In this document: in pieces, positions 28,140 through 37,579 of the stretch | Numbering within the stretch: the stretch's first letter is position 1 | Layout of the letters: every line of letters begins with the position of its first letter | From: Clostridiaceae bacterium | GTDB taxonomy: Bacteria > Bacillota > Clostridia > Lachnospirales > Lachnospiraceae | Direction: 5' to 3' | DNA: 64,000 nt | NCBI GenBank assembly: GCA_902363735.1 | Contig: CABJBA010000007.1 | Coordinates: 176,518-240,517, forward strand | The notes under the pieces: model-generated | Database searches by the model: none | What the model saw: only the letters and a program-made list of their open reading frames with translations | What the model was told of the DNA's origin: nothing | Translations under genes and position numbers: made by a program

Positions 28140-28312
28140 GAAGCTGTGATTCTTTATTTAATAAATGTTAAAAATAAAATTCACACAATTTTTTCTTTAT
28201 ATTTTTTCTCTGATTAATATAAATACTTCCCTGATTTTAATCAAAATAAATAACAAAACAAAATTATTAGTAAAAAATCACTTTTAGGGAATGCACAGAT
28301 GCATACTTTTCT

Positions 28313-28990
28313 TTATTTTGTAAGCTTCCTCAATTTATCTTTATCAATGATACAGATGGCGCCTCTGGTCTGATTTATAATCCCTTCTTCCTTAAATATT
28401 TTCAGCATACGGGAAACCACCTCCCTGGCGCTTCCAATATATCTGGCAATCTGCTCCTGAGTAATGTACAATCTGGTGGAATTTGTCTTTGACATTTCAT
28501 CCAACAGAAAAACTGCAAGTCTTTTATCAAAGCTCATGAAAAGAATCTGTTCCATGGCCCACATTACATCAGAAAACCGTTCAACAACATTTTTATATGC
28601 AAAGTTCTCTACATATATATTTTCATCGCTCAGCTTGCTGAAAGCACTGATATGAATCAAATAGGCTTCTGTATCCTGTTCCGCATCAATATGAACATCA
28701 AATGTAATATGGCTTAAAATACAGGAAGCAGAAAATACACAGATCTCTCCGGGAGAAACCCGGTACAAAGTGACCTCACGGCCATCCTCAGACAGAATAT
28801 AAACCCTAAGTCCTCCGCTTCTAATTATAAGAAAGCCCTGACACTGGCTGTCCGCGTTGTGAAGGTTATAATCCTTTTTATAAGAAACTGCTGAAATATT
28901 ACGTTCCAGAAAAGCAGCTTCCCCGTCACTTAACTTATTCCAAAAACCAAGACGGGACTGTATAAATTCCAACTCCTCTTTTTTTACCAT
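28313..28990 (-). CDS. Crp/Fnr family transcriptional regulator
   Basis: A 225-residue regulator: cyclic-nucleotide-binding-like beta roll (about 20-130), dimerisation helix, and a C-terminal winged helix with YITQEQIARYIGSAREVVSR. There is no N-terminal four-Cys Fe-S motif as in FNR, but GEICVFSASCILS in the sensor domain holds two Cys five residues apart, a pattern seen in redox-responsive clostridial Crp/Fnr proteins. Two consecutive ATG codons occur; the second (28990) has the better six-base spacing from AAGGAG. It lies upstream of gdhA on the same strand. Targets are unknown. Confidence 0.88.
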   Translation of the reverse strand: MVKKEELEFIQSRLGFWNKLSDGEAAFLERNISAVSYKKDYNLHNADSQCQGFLIIRSGGLRVYILSEDGREVTLYRVSPGEICVFSASCILSHITFDVHIDAEQDTEAYLIHISAFSKLSDENIYVENFAYKNVVERFSDVMWAMEQILFMSFDKRLAVFLLDEMSKTNSTRLYITQEQIARYIGSAREVVSRMLKIFKEEGIINQTRGAICIIDKDKLRKLTK

Positions 28991-29057
28991 CATATACTCC
29001 TTATGTCGAAATCACATTCTTCATCAGGCTTAAATTCCCTATTTTTTTCTTATAACT

Positions 29058-29087
29058 ATTATATATCCTCTTTTTCAAAATTGTCAA
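29058..29087 (-). promoter_or_regulatory. Promoter of the Crp/Fnr gene
   Basis: Minus-strand TTGACA (29082-29087), 18 bases, TATAAT (29058-29063). Confidence 0.75.
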
Positions 29088-29135
29088 TCTGACCCGTCTT
29101 CTAAGGATTTTACTCAGAATCTCTTATTAACATAA

Positions 29136-29180
29136 AAACTGCCTTTGAAGAGGGAAATTACAATTCCTCAAAAGCAGTTT
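29136..29180 (-). terminator. Terminator of the cell-wall-binding repeat protein gene
   Basis: A long imperfect stem (AAACTGCTTTTGAGG paired with CCTCTTCAAAGGCAGTTT on the minus strand), followed by TTTT. Confidence 0.75.
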
Positions 29181-29189
29181 CTAACAAAA

Positions 29190-32100
29190 TTATTCTATTG
29201 TACTATTTGAAACTTTTTCGTCCTCCGATTCCTCTGGCTCATCTTCTTCCTGATCAGGAACCTTTGCTTCATCTGAATCAATCTCTTCTTCCTGATTATC
29301 TTCAGATGGAATTTCCTCAGGCAGAACTTCCTCAGGCAGAACTTCTTCAGATGGTACCTCTTCAGGTAAAACTTCCTCAGATGGTACTTCTTCAGGCACG
29401 CTCTCTTCAGATGAATTTTTTCCATCTGTTTTTTCTACGACTGTTTCTATCTCCGGCTTTTCCAGAATCAACTCCATTTCCAAAGAGTTTATCATGCTTC
29501 TTCCACCCAAATCCGTTAATGTTATTTCATAAGGTGCATATTGGGAATTAAGGATCTTTACCACATGTTCATCTGATTTAAAGTTTTTTGCATAAATAGT
29601 CAGATTGTATGCTGGCCAACTGGAACTTAACGTGTAGTCCTGATTATATACCAGTTTTACGCCATCCAGATAAACAGCGCTAGAAGTACTGCTGAAATAA
29701 CCATATGACTCAGTGGATAATTGCAAATCTCCATTTTCCAGCCAATTCTCTACTAATTCAGGAACTTCCTGATAAGGATTGAAGGTAACACTGCAGGAGC
29801 GGTATCCAGGCACTGATATCGTTATGATATAGCTGTAATAATATGACAATTCTTTCTCCAACTCAATTGTCAGCTGATCCTCAGAGTCTTGGATATAGTC
29901 TGAGACGGTCTGATCCAGAGAACGTTTTACAGATATATAGGACTTATTTAAAGAATCCCACCATTCCTGGTCTCCATTCTTCACATCCAGAACAATCTTA
30001 TTTTCTCCGGCCATGGAGCTTTCCATTTTCACTTCCAGTTTCGGAGGGGTTTTAGCAGCAATATACCGATCAAAGGCCATTTCAACCTTTTGATACTCCT
30101 CATTATTTAAAACAAGACGATTCTCTTCTTCCTTAAGTAATGCTCCAGGAATATATAGTTTTTTTCCGCTTACTGTGTATTCTGTGTTTTTCTTCAGTTG
30201 GGTTCCATTTAACACAACTATTGCCTTATCGTAAAAATAGGAGTCTCCAGCCTCCAGCTCAAGACGCTCTTCATCATAATTAATGACCGACTTAACTGTA
30301 ACTGTATTTAAGATCTTCACCGTTGTCTGAACCGTCCTGTAGCCAACTGCTTTTACTGTAATGGTATAAACCCCAGAAGAGAAAAAGTTGCTGGAATTTA
30401 AAATCAGTCCATTCTCTGTTTTTGTATAAGCGGCAGCGGTTCCAGAACTGCTGTAAGAATTTGCTACAGTTACTGAGCTGATCTTATCCAGCCATTCTGA
30501 AGCTTCTCCCCCTGCCGTTACTGTTACTTCACTTCCTTTTGAAACAGGTTCTGCATGAAGCTCCGCCCCAGCCAAAGGCGCCGTCAGTTCAGCAGGTGCT
30601 GTTCCTTCCAAATTTTTCACAGTATAAGAAGATGCATGAAGCTGGATGGTATAAGGTTCTCCTGCGGTAAAATTATGGGCAAATAATTCAATTCCCTCAT
30701 AAGAAGACGTATAATCACCGCCTTCCCCTTTAATCAATTCTCTTCCGTTTAAAAATACTTTTGTCACGTAGGAGCTTAAGTAGGAGCTGGAAGTGCTTGT
30801 AAGCTTCAGATTATAGTTTTCTAAATTCCAGTTTTGTGTGACAGCAGGCGCTCCATTTACGGGAGTAAATGCAATGGTTACAATATCATATCCCGGTATT
30901 GTAATCTGCATAGTATAACTCCTTACAGATATAGCATTTTTTGAAGTAACCGTGAAGCTGTTTTCCCCTTTTGAAAGAGAAAGGATTGTTTCGGCTCCAT
31001 ATGAGTATGACAGCTTCAAGTGATCTGCCTCTAAGGCCTGGAACCACTCCAATTCCTGACTTCCTTCTGGATAGGAGCTGATATTAAATACTACAGAGGT
31101 CGAACCTCCAGTCACCTCATTAACCGTAACTTCCGCCGCCTTTCTTGGAGTGACAAATGATGCCGGAGATTCAATTTCAAAGGATGTGTCTTCATACCCT
31201 TCTGCCTGAATTTCAAATGTGTTTTTCCCGTTTACCAAATAGCCGTATGGAATATAAACACTGTTAATATCTCTGGAGAAAAGTCCTAAATCCAGCTGGA
31301 TTCCGTTTACAGTAACAGAGTTTACCCGATCTGAATAATAACTGAAATTAGCTCTTAGTTTCAGACGCCCATTGTTATCCTCCCAGGTAGGAGTAAATTC
31401 CGGAGCCTGGTCTACTACCGTAAGAGTTCCCTTTACATCTTCAAAACCAAAGGAAGTAATAATTATCTCGTAAGTCCCGGTTTGATTCATAGGTCCACCA
31501 AGCTTGTCTACTCCCAAGGTTATGGTTTTTCCATCCTTTGACAGGGTATTGTTTTCCTGATAGTAATAGGTATGCATGTCGCTGTAAGGAATTGATATTT
31601 CCGTAATGGAACGGTACCAGGATTCATTTACATCACTAAGCCTTATAAGGGCATCCTTACCCTTCAAAGAAGGAGAAGAAAATAGCTGAGGCGGAATAGT
31701 ATTATCGGTTTTTCCTGTTAAAAGCTCAACCTTTGTTCCATAACCTGCCTTGTCCGTTAAATATTTTACATATGTAGGCAATTCAGAGGCTTTCTTCCAG
31801 TTTCTGTTTTTAAGGTCCTTAGCTTCTGTACTTAGGGTTAAAGTATCATTTAAAGCAATTTTCTTATTCAAAGCGTTCCATTTGGCCAAAAAAACCTCTC
31901 CTGACGCAGTTTCAATTCCCAGCTCATCTGTAATTACATGATTGGCTGCAAGATCGAATAATACGGCAATAGAAGCTGTTTCTTCTTTGCCTTCCATACT
32001 GGCCGGAGGTGCTTCAGTGGCGCTTGCAACCGCATCCAGACCCATGCTCATAAGAGATGCTCTTTTTTGAATCTGCAGGGCATCTGCCGTCGTTTTGTCA

Positions 32101-33017
32101 GACTTTACAAAAATCGAATCGCCCTGACGAATAAACTTCACATATTGAGTCAGAGGAATGGTTTCCTCTGCAATAACCACCCAGGGAATGTCAGATGGAA
32201 GTGAAATGTTTGCCTCTGCCGTCTCCTTTTCTACCACCGAGCTTTTCCCCGGCTTATTTAATAAGATTACAGACACAGTCCACTTTCCGGAGGTTATTGC
32301 AACGGTATGTTCATTTTCATCTGGCAAAGGAATTTTGACCACATTTCCCGAAGATGTCACTGGAGTGACCAGGGATGTAGCATCCTTTCCAGCTACAGAA
32401 TAGCGGAATTCTTCCACTCCCTCTGCCTGATTGGAAAAGGATATTACTGCATAGGGAAGGCCCATAACAGATACAATACCGCTTTGTTCCACCATCACTG
32501 GGGTCTTATTTTCCCATGGATTTGTTTCCCCAGGTTGCTCTCCTCCAGGCTGATTTCCTCCATTTTCTCCTGGAATACTTCTCCAATCATCATCAGAACT
32601 ATCATCGTCATAAGAGTTCTGGGAGGAACTGCCGTTCCACGCCCCGGTGCCATCTACATAAAAGCCATCAGGTGTGTAACCATTTAAAATTGCTTCACCT
32701 GACTGCTTGTCCAGATAATACCATTTTCCATCAATCTGCTTCCAACCAGAGGCCATAAAACCGCCTTCCTCCAGATAATACCATTTCTGATCCTTATCCT
32801 GATACCATCCTGTTCTCATTAATCCATTTTCGTCAAAATGATACCATTTGCCGTCATCTGTTTTCAGCCACGAATCCTTCTGTATCTGGCCATTTTCCAG
32901 AATATACTGCCATTGGTTTCCGTTCTGCCTCCATTCTCCTGCCAATGACTGGATTGGAAAGGAGATGGTTACGGCAGTCAGAACCGCCAATAATTTAATT
33001 CCGTTTCTGTTTCTCAT
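29190..33017 (-). CDS. Large secreted cell-wall-binding protein with HID/DUF1533-like repeats
   Basis: A 1275-residue exported protein. The signal peptide (1-26) ends SLA. Residues about 27-125 hold choline-binding-type repeats, e.g. WLKTDDGKWYHFDENGLMRTG and WKQIDGKWYYLD. An acidic Gly/Pro linker follows. From about 340 to 1190 come repeated beta-rich modules (NGKNTFEIQAEGYEDTSFEI is typical), resembling Shr-type haem/haemoglobin-interacting domains (formerly DUF1533). The last 80 residues are Glu/Pro/Ser-rich repeats of EEVLP and EEVPS. There is no LPXTG or C-terminal membrane helix, so wall retention must rely on the N-terminal repeats. The ligand is unknown. Start: ATG after AAGGAGAA. Confidence 0.85.
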   Translation of the reverse strand: MRNRNGIKLLAVLTAVTISFPIQSLAGEWRQNGNQWQYILENGQIQKDSWLKTDDGKWYHFDENGLMRTGWYQDKDQKWYYLEEGGFMASGWKQIDGKWYYLDKQSGEAILNGYTPDGFYVDGTGAWNGSSSQNSYDDDSSDDDWRSIPGENGGNQPGGEQPGETNPWENKTPVMVEQSGIVSVMGLPYAVISFSNQAEGVEEFRYSVAGKDATSLVTPVTSSGNVVKIPLPDENEHTVAITSGKWTVSVILLNKPGKSSVVEKETAEANISLPSDIPWVVIAEETIPLTQYVKFIRQGDSIFVKSDKTTADALQIQKRASLMSMGLDAVASATEAPPASMEGKEETASIAVLFDLAANHVITDELGIETASGEVFLAKWNALNKKIALNDTLTLSTEAKDLKNRNWKKASELPTYVKYLTDKAGYGTKVELLTGKTDNTIPPQLFSSPSLKGKDALIRLSDVNESWYRSITEISIPYSDMHTYYYQENNTLSKDGKTITLGVDKLGGPMNQTGTYEIIITSFGFEDVKGTLTVVDQAPEFTPTWEDNNGRLKLRANFSYYSDRVNSVTVNGIQLDLGLFSRDINSVYIPYGYLVNGKNTFEIQAEGYEDTSFEIESPASFVTPRKAAEVTVNEVTGGSTSVVFNISSYPEGSQELEWFQALEADHLKLSYSYGAETILSLSKGENSFTVTSKNAISVRSYTMQITIPGYDIVTIAFTPVNGAPAVTQNWNLENYNLKLTSTSSSYLSSYVTKVFLNGRELIKGEGGDYTSSYEGIELFAHNFTAGEPYTIQLHASSYTVKNLEGTAPAELTAPLAGAELHAEPVSKGSEVTVTAGGEASEWLDKISSVTVANSYSSSGTAAAYTKTENGLILNSSNFFSSGVYTITVKAVGYRTVQTTVKILNTVTVKSVINYDEERLELEAGDSYFYDKAIVVLNGTQLKKNTEYTVSGKKLYIPGALLKEEENRLVLNNEEYQKVEMAFDRYIAAKTPPKLEVKMESSMAGENKIVLDVKNGDQEWWDSLNKSYISVKRSLDQTVSDYIQDSEDQLTIELEKELSYYYSYIITISVPGYRSCSVTFNPYQEVPELVENWLENGDLQLSTESYGYFSSTSSAVYLDGVKLVYNQDYTLSSSWPAYNLTIYAKNFKSDEHVVKILNSQYAPYEITLTDLGGRSMINSLEMELILEKPEIETVVEKTDGKNSSEESVPEEVPSEEVLPEEVPSEEVLPEEVLPEEIPSEDNQEEEIDSDEAKVPDQEEDEPEESEDEKVSNSTIE

Positions 33018-33064
33018 ACAATTCTCCTTGCATATAATTAAAGTTAGTTACATCTAACCAATGC

Positions 33065-33094
33065 ATTATATAATGTTTTGTAACAATTCAGCAA
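33065..33094 (-). promoter_or_regulatory. Promoter of the wall-binding protein gene
   Basis: Minus-strand TTGCTG (33089-33094), 18 bases, TATAAT (33065-33070). Confidence 0.55.
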
Positions 33095-33157
33095 GCGGCT
33101 AAACGAGAAAAATCTTCAACAGAAGGTGAGTGATAAATTATGATCATTAATTTCAAA

Positions 33158-33188
33158 TTGTTAACCTTAATAATCTTTAAGTTGACAA
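33158..33188 (+). promoter_or_regulatory. BirA-type biotin operator upstream of bioY
   Basis: TTGTTAAC (33158-33165), 15 bases, GTTGACAA (33181-33188). The Gram-positive BirA operator is TTGTTAAC, 14-15 bases, GTTAACAA; this has one mismatch. It covers the likely bioY promoter region (TTGACA at 33182), as expected for biotin-dependent repression. Confidence 0.78.
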
Positions 33189-33251
33189 TTGTTTTTCTCT
33201 ATGATACCATTTCCACTAGAAAATGATATTACTACAAAGGAGTATACCATC

Positions 33252-33842
33252 ATGAGTACAGCACAGCCTCCTGGTTCAAATGCTTCATCCCCTGTTAAAT
33301 CCGCTCTTTCCACCAAAGAACTTGCTTTAACAGGGATGTCTGCGGCTATCCTTGCCGTAATTTCCCAGATATCCCTACCCATGCCCACGGGAGTTCCCAT
33401 TACCATCCAGATATTCGGCGTAGTTTTGATTAGCACCGTCTTAGGCTGGAGACTTGGCTCTCTGGCCGCTCTGGCTTACGTACTTCTAGGTGCTGTAGGT
33501 CTCCCTATCTTTGCCAACTTCCAAGGCGGACTTAAGTCCATTGCAGGTCTTACGGGCGGCTATATCTGGTCCTGGCCTCTTATGGCTCTTATCTGTGGAA
33601 TCAGGTTCAGAACAGGCAGCAAGACATTAAACACCTTTTTCACTTTTTTCTTTCCCATTATAGGAACCCTGGTCAACGAGACCATCGGAGGCCTTCAGTG
33701 GGCGGCACTGGCAGAAAATATGTCGGTGGTGGGCGTATTTACTTATTCCATCGCTATGTTCGTTCCCAAGGATATCATTCTCACCATAATTGCGGTTATT
33801 GTGGGACTTCCTATCCGAAAGATACTTTCCAGGCAGTTGTAA
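33252..33842 (+). CDS. bioY: Biotin transporter BioY (ECF S component)
   Basis: A 196-residue membrane protein with about six helices. It is the substrate-binding S component of an energy-coupling-factor importer for biotin. Conserved segments are AILAVISQISLPMPTGVPIT, GLPIFANFQGGL and LTGGYIWSWPLMAL. ATG at 33252 follows AAAGGAG with good spacing; an upstream in-frame start lies within the promoter. No EcfA or EcfT gene is adjacent, so it uses shared modules from elsewhere. A BirA-type operator precedes it, which strongly supports biotin as substrate. Confidence 0.93.
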   Translation: MSTAQPPGSNASSPVKSALSTKELALTGMSAAILAVISQISLPMPTGVPITIQIFGVVLISTVLGWRLGSLAALAYVLLGAVGLPIFANFQGGLKSIAGLTGGYIWSWPLMALICGIRFRTGSKTLNTFFTFFFPIIGTLVNETIGGLQWAALAENMSVVGVFTYSIAMFVPKDIILTIIAVIVGLPIRKILSRQL

Positions 33843-33869
33843 TCATCTGGAAATACATATGTAATCATG

Positions 33870-33898
33870 AAACGGCTCTTTGAAAGCGCCGTTTTTTC
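33870..33898 (+). terminator. Terminator of bioY
   Basis: AACGGC pairs with GCCGTT, with further loop-side pairing, followed by TTTT. Confidence 0.75.
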
Positions 33899-33925
33899 TA
33901 TCTCTGGATACTTTTTCGACTCAGC

Positions 33926-33954
33926 TTGACAGAACGCTCTTTGAAACTTAAAAT
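33926..33954 (+). promoter_or_regulatory. Promoter of nudC
   Basis: TTGACA (33926-33931), 17 bases, TAAAAT (33949-33954). Confidence 0.7.
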
Positions 33955-33994
33955 ATCCTAATGAAGCAGATAATTCTAAAGAAAGGATATTCAT

Positions 33995-34837
33995 ATGATT
34001 CAGGATATTTTTCCCCATGTATTTCACAATGAATTTGACATAAAAACTCCGGAGGAGAACAGCTATTTTCTCTATTTCCATTCCGGACGCATTTTACTGA
34101 AAAAAGAAAACACACCCGAAATCCCCATGTTTAAAGAATTAGAAGATTTAACTCATGAGGCCATGTCCCACTGCGATTATCTTTTTTCCATTGACCAAAT
34201 GGATTATTTTCTAGTGGACGAAACAAAGGTCTTATTAGAAGAAATTCCTTCTCTTGGCTTTTATGAAACCAGTATCATACGAAATTTAAATCCTATGTGG
34301 ATCTCTTTTGCGGCTGTAAACGGACAACACCTTTACCGTTTTTACGCAACAAACCGTTTCTGCGGCTGCTGTGGCTCTCCCACCATGAAGAGCAAAAAAG
34401 AGCGTTCCATAGTCTGTACCTCCTGCGGCAATACAATTTATCCCAAAATTTCTCCTGCCGTTATTGTAGGTATTACTTATGAAGGAAAACTTTTGTTAAC
34501 TAAATATGCCGGAAGAGAATATACCCGGTACGCTCTCATAGCCGGATATACAGAATTCGGGGAAACCCTGGAGGATACCGTAAAGCGTGAGGTAATGGAG
34601 GAAGTAGGTCTTGAAGTAAAAAATATTCGTTATTACAAAAATCAGCCCTGGGGATTCAGTGACTCCATCCTGGTGGGCTATTGGGCTGAGGTTTCAGGTT
34701 CTCCACAAATCCGTTTGGATGAAACAGAGTTATCCACTGCAGTCTTTATGACTCCACAGGAGATCCCTGATGAATTTACTAATTTAAGCCTTACTCACGA
34801 AATGATCATGCTTTTTAAAAACGAAAATAGTAAGTAA
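33995..34837 (+). CDS. nudC: NAD(+) diphosphatase (NADH pyrophosphatase)
   Basis: A 280-residue Nudix hydrolase. It cleaves NAD(H) to NMN(H) and AMP, and family members also remove NAD caps from RNA. An N-terminal domain is followed by a zinc ribbon (FCGCCGSPT and CTSCGNTIYPK) and the Nudix box GETLEDTVKREVMEEVGLEV, preceded by the Gly of IAGYTEFG. The zinc ribbon before the Nudix box distinguishes NudC from other Nudix proteins. The start follows AAAGGA. It is a single-gene unit convergent with adhE. Confidence 0.93.
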   Translation: MIQDIFPHVFHNEFDIKTPEENSYFLYFHSGRILLKKENTPEIPMFKELEDLTHEAMSHCDYLFSIDQMDYFLVDETKVLLEEIPSLGFYETSIIRNLNPMWISFAAVNGQHLYRFYATNRFCGCCGSPTMKSKKERSIVCTSCGNTIYPKISPAVIVGITYEGKLLLTKYAGREYTRYALIAGYTEFGETLEDTVKREVMEEVGLEVKNIRYYKNQPWGFSDSILVGYWAEVSGSPQIRLDETELSTAVFMTPQEIPDEFTNLSLTHEMIMLFKNENSK

Positions 34838-34846
34838 ATTAAAAAC

Positions 34847-34878
34847 AAAGGCCCTGCCAAAAATCTGGCAGGGCCTTT
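34847..34878. terminator. Bidirectional terminator between nudC and adhE
   Basis: Perfect 13-base arms AAAGGCCCTGCCA (34847-34859) and TGGCAGGGCCTTT (34866-34878), with flanking A and T tracts. Confidence 0.92.
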
Positions 34879-34895
34879 TGAAGCCTATTTCTAAC

Positions 34896-37511
34896 TTATT
34901 TACCGTAGTAAGCCTTTAAATACATTTCCTTGATCTCGCTCAAAAGAGGATATCTTGGGTTTGCGCCTGTACACTGGTCATCAAATGCATTTTCAACCAT
35001 CTCATCCAGAGTATCAAGGAAGTACTTCTCCTCCACTCCGTATTCTTTAATAGAAGTCTTAATTCCTACAGATGCTTTTAATTCTTCTATTTTCTTGATA
35101 AAGTTTTTAAAGATTTCTCCATCATTTTTACCCTGTACTCCGCAGAAGCGCGCACACTCCACATACCGCTCAAAGGTGTGAGGATACTGATACTGGGAGA
35201 ACGTTCCCATTTTTGCGGGAGCGTCGCATGCATTAAACTCCATAACAAGAGAAATCAACAGTGCATTTGCCACACCATGAGGAAGATGATGGTAAGCGCC
35301 TAATTTATGAGCCATCGAGTGGCATACCCCTAAGAATGCATTATTAAAGGCCAAACCTGCCATACAGGAAGCATCTGCCATCTTGCATCTGGCTTCTACA
35401 TGGTCTCCGTGATTATAAGCTGTGGGCAGATATTCAAACACATTCTTCATGGACTTTAATGCCAGGCCATCTGTATAATCAGAAGCCATAACAGAAGCAT
35501 AAGCCTCTAAAGCATGAGTCAGTACATCTATACCGGAAGCACTGGTTAAGCCTTTTGGCTGACTCATCATATTGTCAGCATCTACAATCGCCATATTAGG
35601 CATTAACTCATAATCAGCAATAGGATACTTCACTCCTGTTTCCTGATCAGTAATAACTGCAAAAGAAGTCACCTCAGAGCCGGTACCGGAAGAAGTTGGA
35701 ATGGCCACAAAATAAGCTTTTTCTCCCATCTTCGGGAAGGTGTAAACTCTTTTACGGATATCCATAAAGCGCATAGCCATATCCTTAAAATCCACTTCTG
35801 GATGCTCATACATGACCCACATAATCTTGGCAGCATCCATAGCAGAGCCTCCTCCTAATGCGATAATGGTATCAGGCTTAAAGGAGTTCATTGCTGCTGC
35901 ACCGGCCTGAGCATTTGCCAGAGTTGGGTCAGGCTGAACATCGGAAAATACTGTGTAAACAATCCCCATTTCATCTAATTTATCTGTCACGGGTTTGGTG
36001 TATCCATTCATGTGAAGGAAAGAGTCTGTTACCACAAATGCTCTCTTCTTATCATAAACATCCTTTAACTCACTAAGTGCCACCGGCATACAGCCTTTTT
36101 TAAAGTACACCTTATCCGGATTTCTGAACCACAGCATGTTCTCTCTCCTCTCAGCAACGGTCTTAATATTCAGCAAATGCTTCACTCCCACATTATCGGA
36201 TACAGAGTTTCCTCCCCAGGAACCGCAACCCAAGGTTAGGGATGGAGTCAGCTTAAAGTTATAAATATCACCGATACCTCCATGAGAAGATGGTGTATTA
36301 ACCAGGATACGGCAGGTTTTCATAGCTGCCGCATGCTTTGCCAGCTTTTCTTTTTCATTTACATTGGCATAGATGGAAGCCGTATGTCCGTAGCCGCCGT
36401 CAGCTACCAATTGTTCCGCTTTTTCAATGGCTTCATCAAAGGTTTTTGCTTTATACATAGCCAGTACAGGAGAAAGCTTTTCATGAGCAAATTCCTCTTC
36501 AATGTGAACACTTTCCACTTCACCGATAAGAATTTTTGCAGATTCCGGAACTTCGATTCCTGCCAGTTTTGCTATAGTTGCAGCCTTTTGCCCTACAATT
36601 TTGGCATTTAAGGCGCCATTAATGATAATAGTCTTACGTACCTTATCCAGTTCATCACCTTTTAAGAAGTAGCATCCTCTGTCTGCAAATTCTTTTTTCA
36701 CAGTATCGTAAACAGATTCCAGAACTGTCACAGACTGCTCAGAAGCACAGATCATACCGTTATCAAAGGTCTTTGAATGGATGATAGAGCTTACTGTCAT
36801 CTTAATATCTGCTGTATCATCAATAATAACAGGGGTATTTCCGGCACCAACTCCAAGAGCCGGTTTTCCGGAAGAATATGCTGCCTTTACCATGCCAGGA
36901 CCACCTGTAGCCAGAATAATGTCGGCACTCTTCATTACTTCATTGGTAAGTTCCAGAGAAGGAACGTCAATCCAGCTTATAATCCCTTCCGGTGCCCCAG
37001 CCTTAACAGCGGCATCAAGAACTACCTTGGCTGCTGCAATAGTGGAATTCTTTGCACGGGGATGAGGAGAAATGATGATGGCATTTCTTGTCTTCAAGCT
37101 GATCAATGTTTTAAAAATAGCAGTTGATGTAGGGTTTGTGGTCGGAATAACGGCTGCAACAAGACCAATTGGCTCTGCTATTTTCTTAATTCCATAGGCC
37201 TTGTCTTCCTCAATCAATCCACATGTTTTTGTATCTTTATAGGCATTGTAAATATATTCAGCCGCATAGTTATTTTTGATGACCTTGTCTTCCACAACAC
37301 CCATGCCTGTTTCTTCCACAGCCATCTTTGCAAGTGGAATTCTCATCTTATTGGCAGCACTGGCAGCCTCATAAAAGATTTTATCCACCTGTTCCTGTGT
37401 ATAGGAAGCAAATATTTTCTGCGCTTCCCGCATAGCATTCATTCTGGCGATCAAAGCTTCTATGCTGTCAATGATTTGGGGAACCATCACCTGTTCTTCT
37501 TTCTTTGCCAT
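34896..37511 (-). CDS. adhE: Bifunctional acetaldehyde-CoA/alcohol dehydrogenase
   Basis: An 871-residue fermentative enzyme converting acetyl-CoA to ethanol while reoxidising two NADH; family members form spirosomes. The N-terminal aldehyde dehydrogenase half (1-450) includes IPTTNPTSTAIFKTLISLKT and the catalytic Cys in GMICASEQS. The C-terminal iron-dependent alcohol dehydrogenase half has ALGGGSAMDAAK, IPTSSGTGSEVT and the metal-binding His in HSMAHKLGAYHHLPHG. The start follows GGAGGAAAG. A Rex-type operator lies directly downstream of a consensus promoter, so NADH/NAD ratio probably controls expression. Confidence 0.97.
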   Translation of the reverse strand: MAKKEEQVMVPQIIDSIEALIARMNAMREAQKIFASYTQEQVDKIFYEAASAANKMRIPLAKMAVEETGMGVVEDKVIKNNYAAEYIYNAYKDTKTCGLIEEDKAYGIKKIAEPIGLVAAVIPTTNPTSTAIFKTLISLKTRNAIIISPHPRAKNSTIAAAKVVLDAAVKAGAPEGIISWIDVPSLELTNEVMKSADIILATGGPGMVKAAYSSGKPALGVGAGNTPVIIDDTADIKMTVSSIIHSKTFDNGMICASEQSVTVLESVYDTVKKEFADRGCYFLKGDELDKVRKTIIINGALNAKIVGQKAATIAKLAGIEVPESAKILIGEVESVHIEEEFAHEKLSPVLAMYKAKTFDEAIEKAEQLVADGGYGHTASIYANVNEKEKLAKHAAAMKTCRILVNTPSSHGGIGDIYNFKLTPSLTLGCGSWGGNSVSDNVGVKHLLNIKTVAERRENMLWFRNPDKVYFKKGCMPVALSELKDVYDKKRAFVVTDSFLHMNGYTKPVTDKLDEMGIVYTVFSDVQPDPTLANAQAGAAAMNSFKPDTIIALGGGSAMDAAKIMWVMYEHPEVDFKDMAMRFMDIRKRVYTFPKMGEKAYFVAIPTSSGTGSEVTSFAVITDQETGVKYPIADYELMPNMAIVDADNMMSQPKGLTSASGIDVLTHALEAYASVMASDYTDGLALKSMKNVFEYLPTAYNHGDHVEARCKMADASCMAGLAFNNAFLGVCHSMAHKLGAYHHLPHGVANALLISLVMEFNACDAPAKMGTFSQYQYPHTFERYVECARFCGVQGKNDGEIFKNFIKKIEELKASVGIKTSIKEYGVEEKYFLDTLDEMVENAFDDQCTGANPRYPLLSEIKEMYLKAYYGK

Positions 37512-37548
37512 TTTAACTTTCCTCCGTTTTTATAAGCTAAATAGTTTT

Positions 37549-37566
37549 TTGTTATTATTTTAACAA
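37549..37566. promoter_or_regulatory. Rex-type operator of adhE
   Basis: TTGTTATTATTTTAACAA differs at one position from the clostridial Rex consensus TTGTTAANNNNTTAACAA. It lies just below the predicted start of transcription, a position suited to repression. Confidence 0.75.
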
Positions 37567-37579
37567 TTGGTGTAGTTAT

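Noticed and set aside
29260..29420. Short direct repeats suggesting a CRISPR or satellite array
   Set aside because: They are in-frame codon repeats encoding the Glu/Pro-rich tail of the wall-binding protein; there are no unique spacers.
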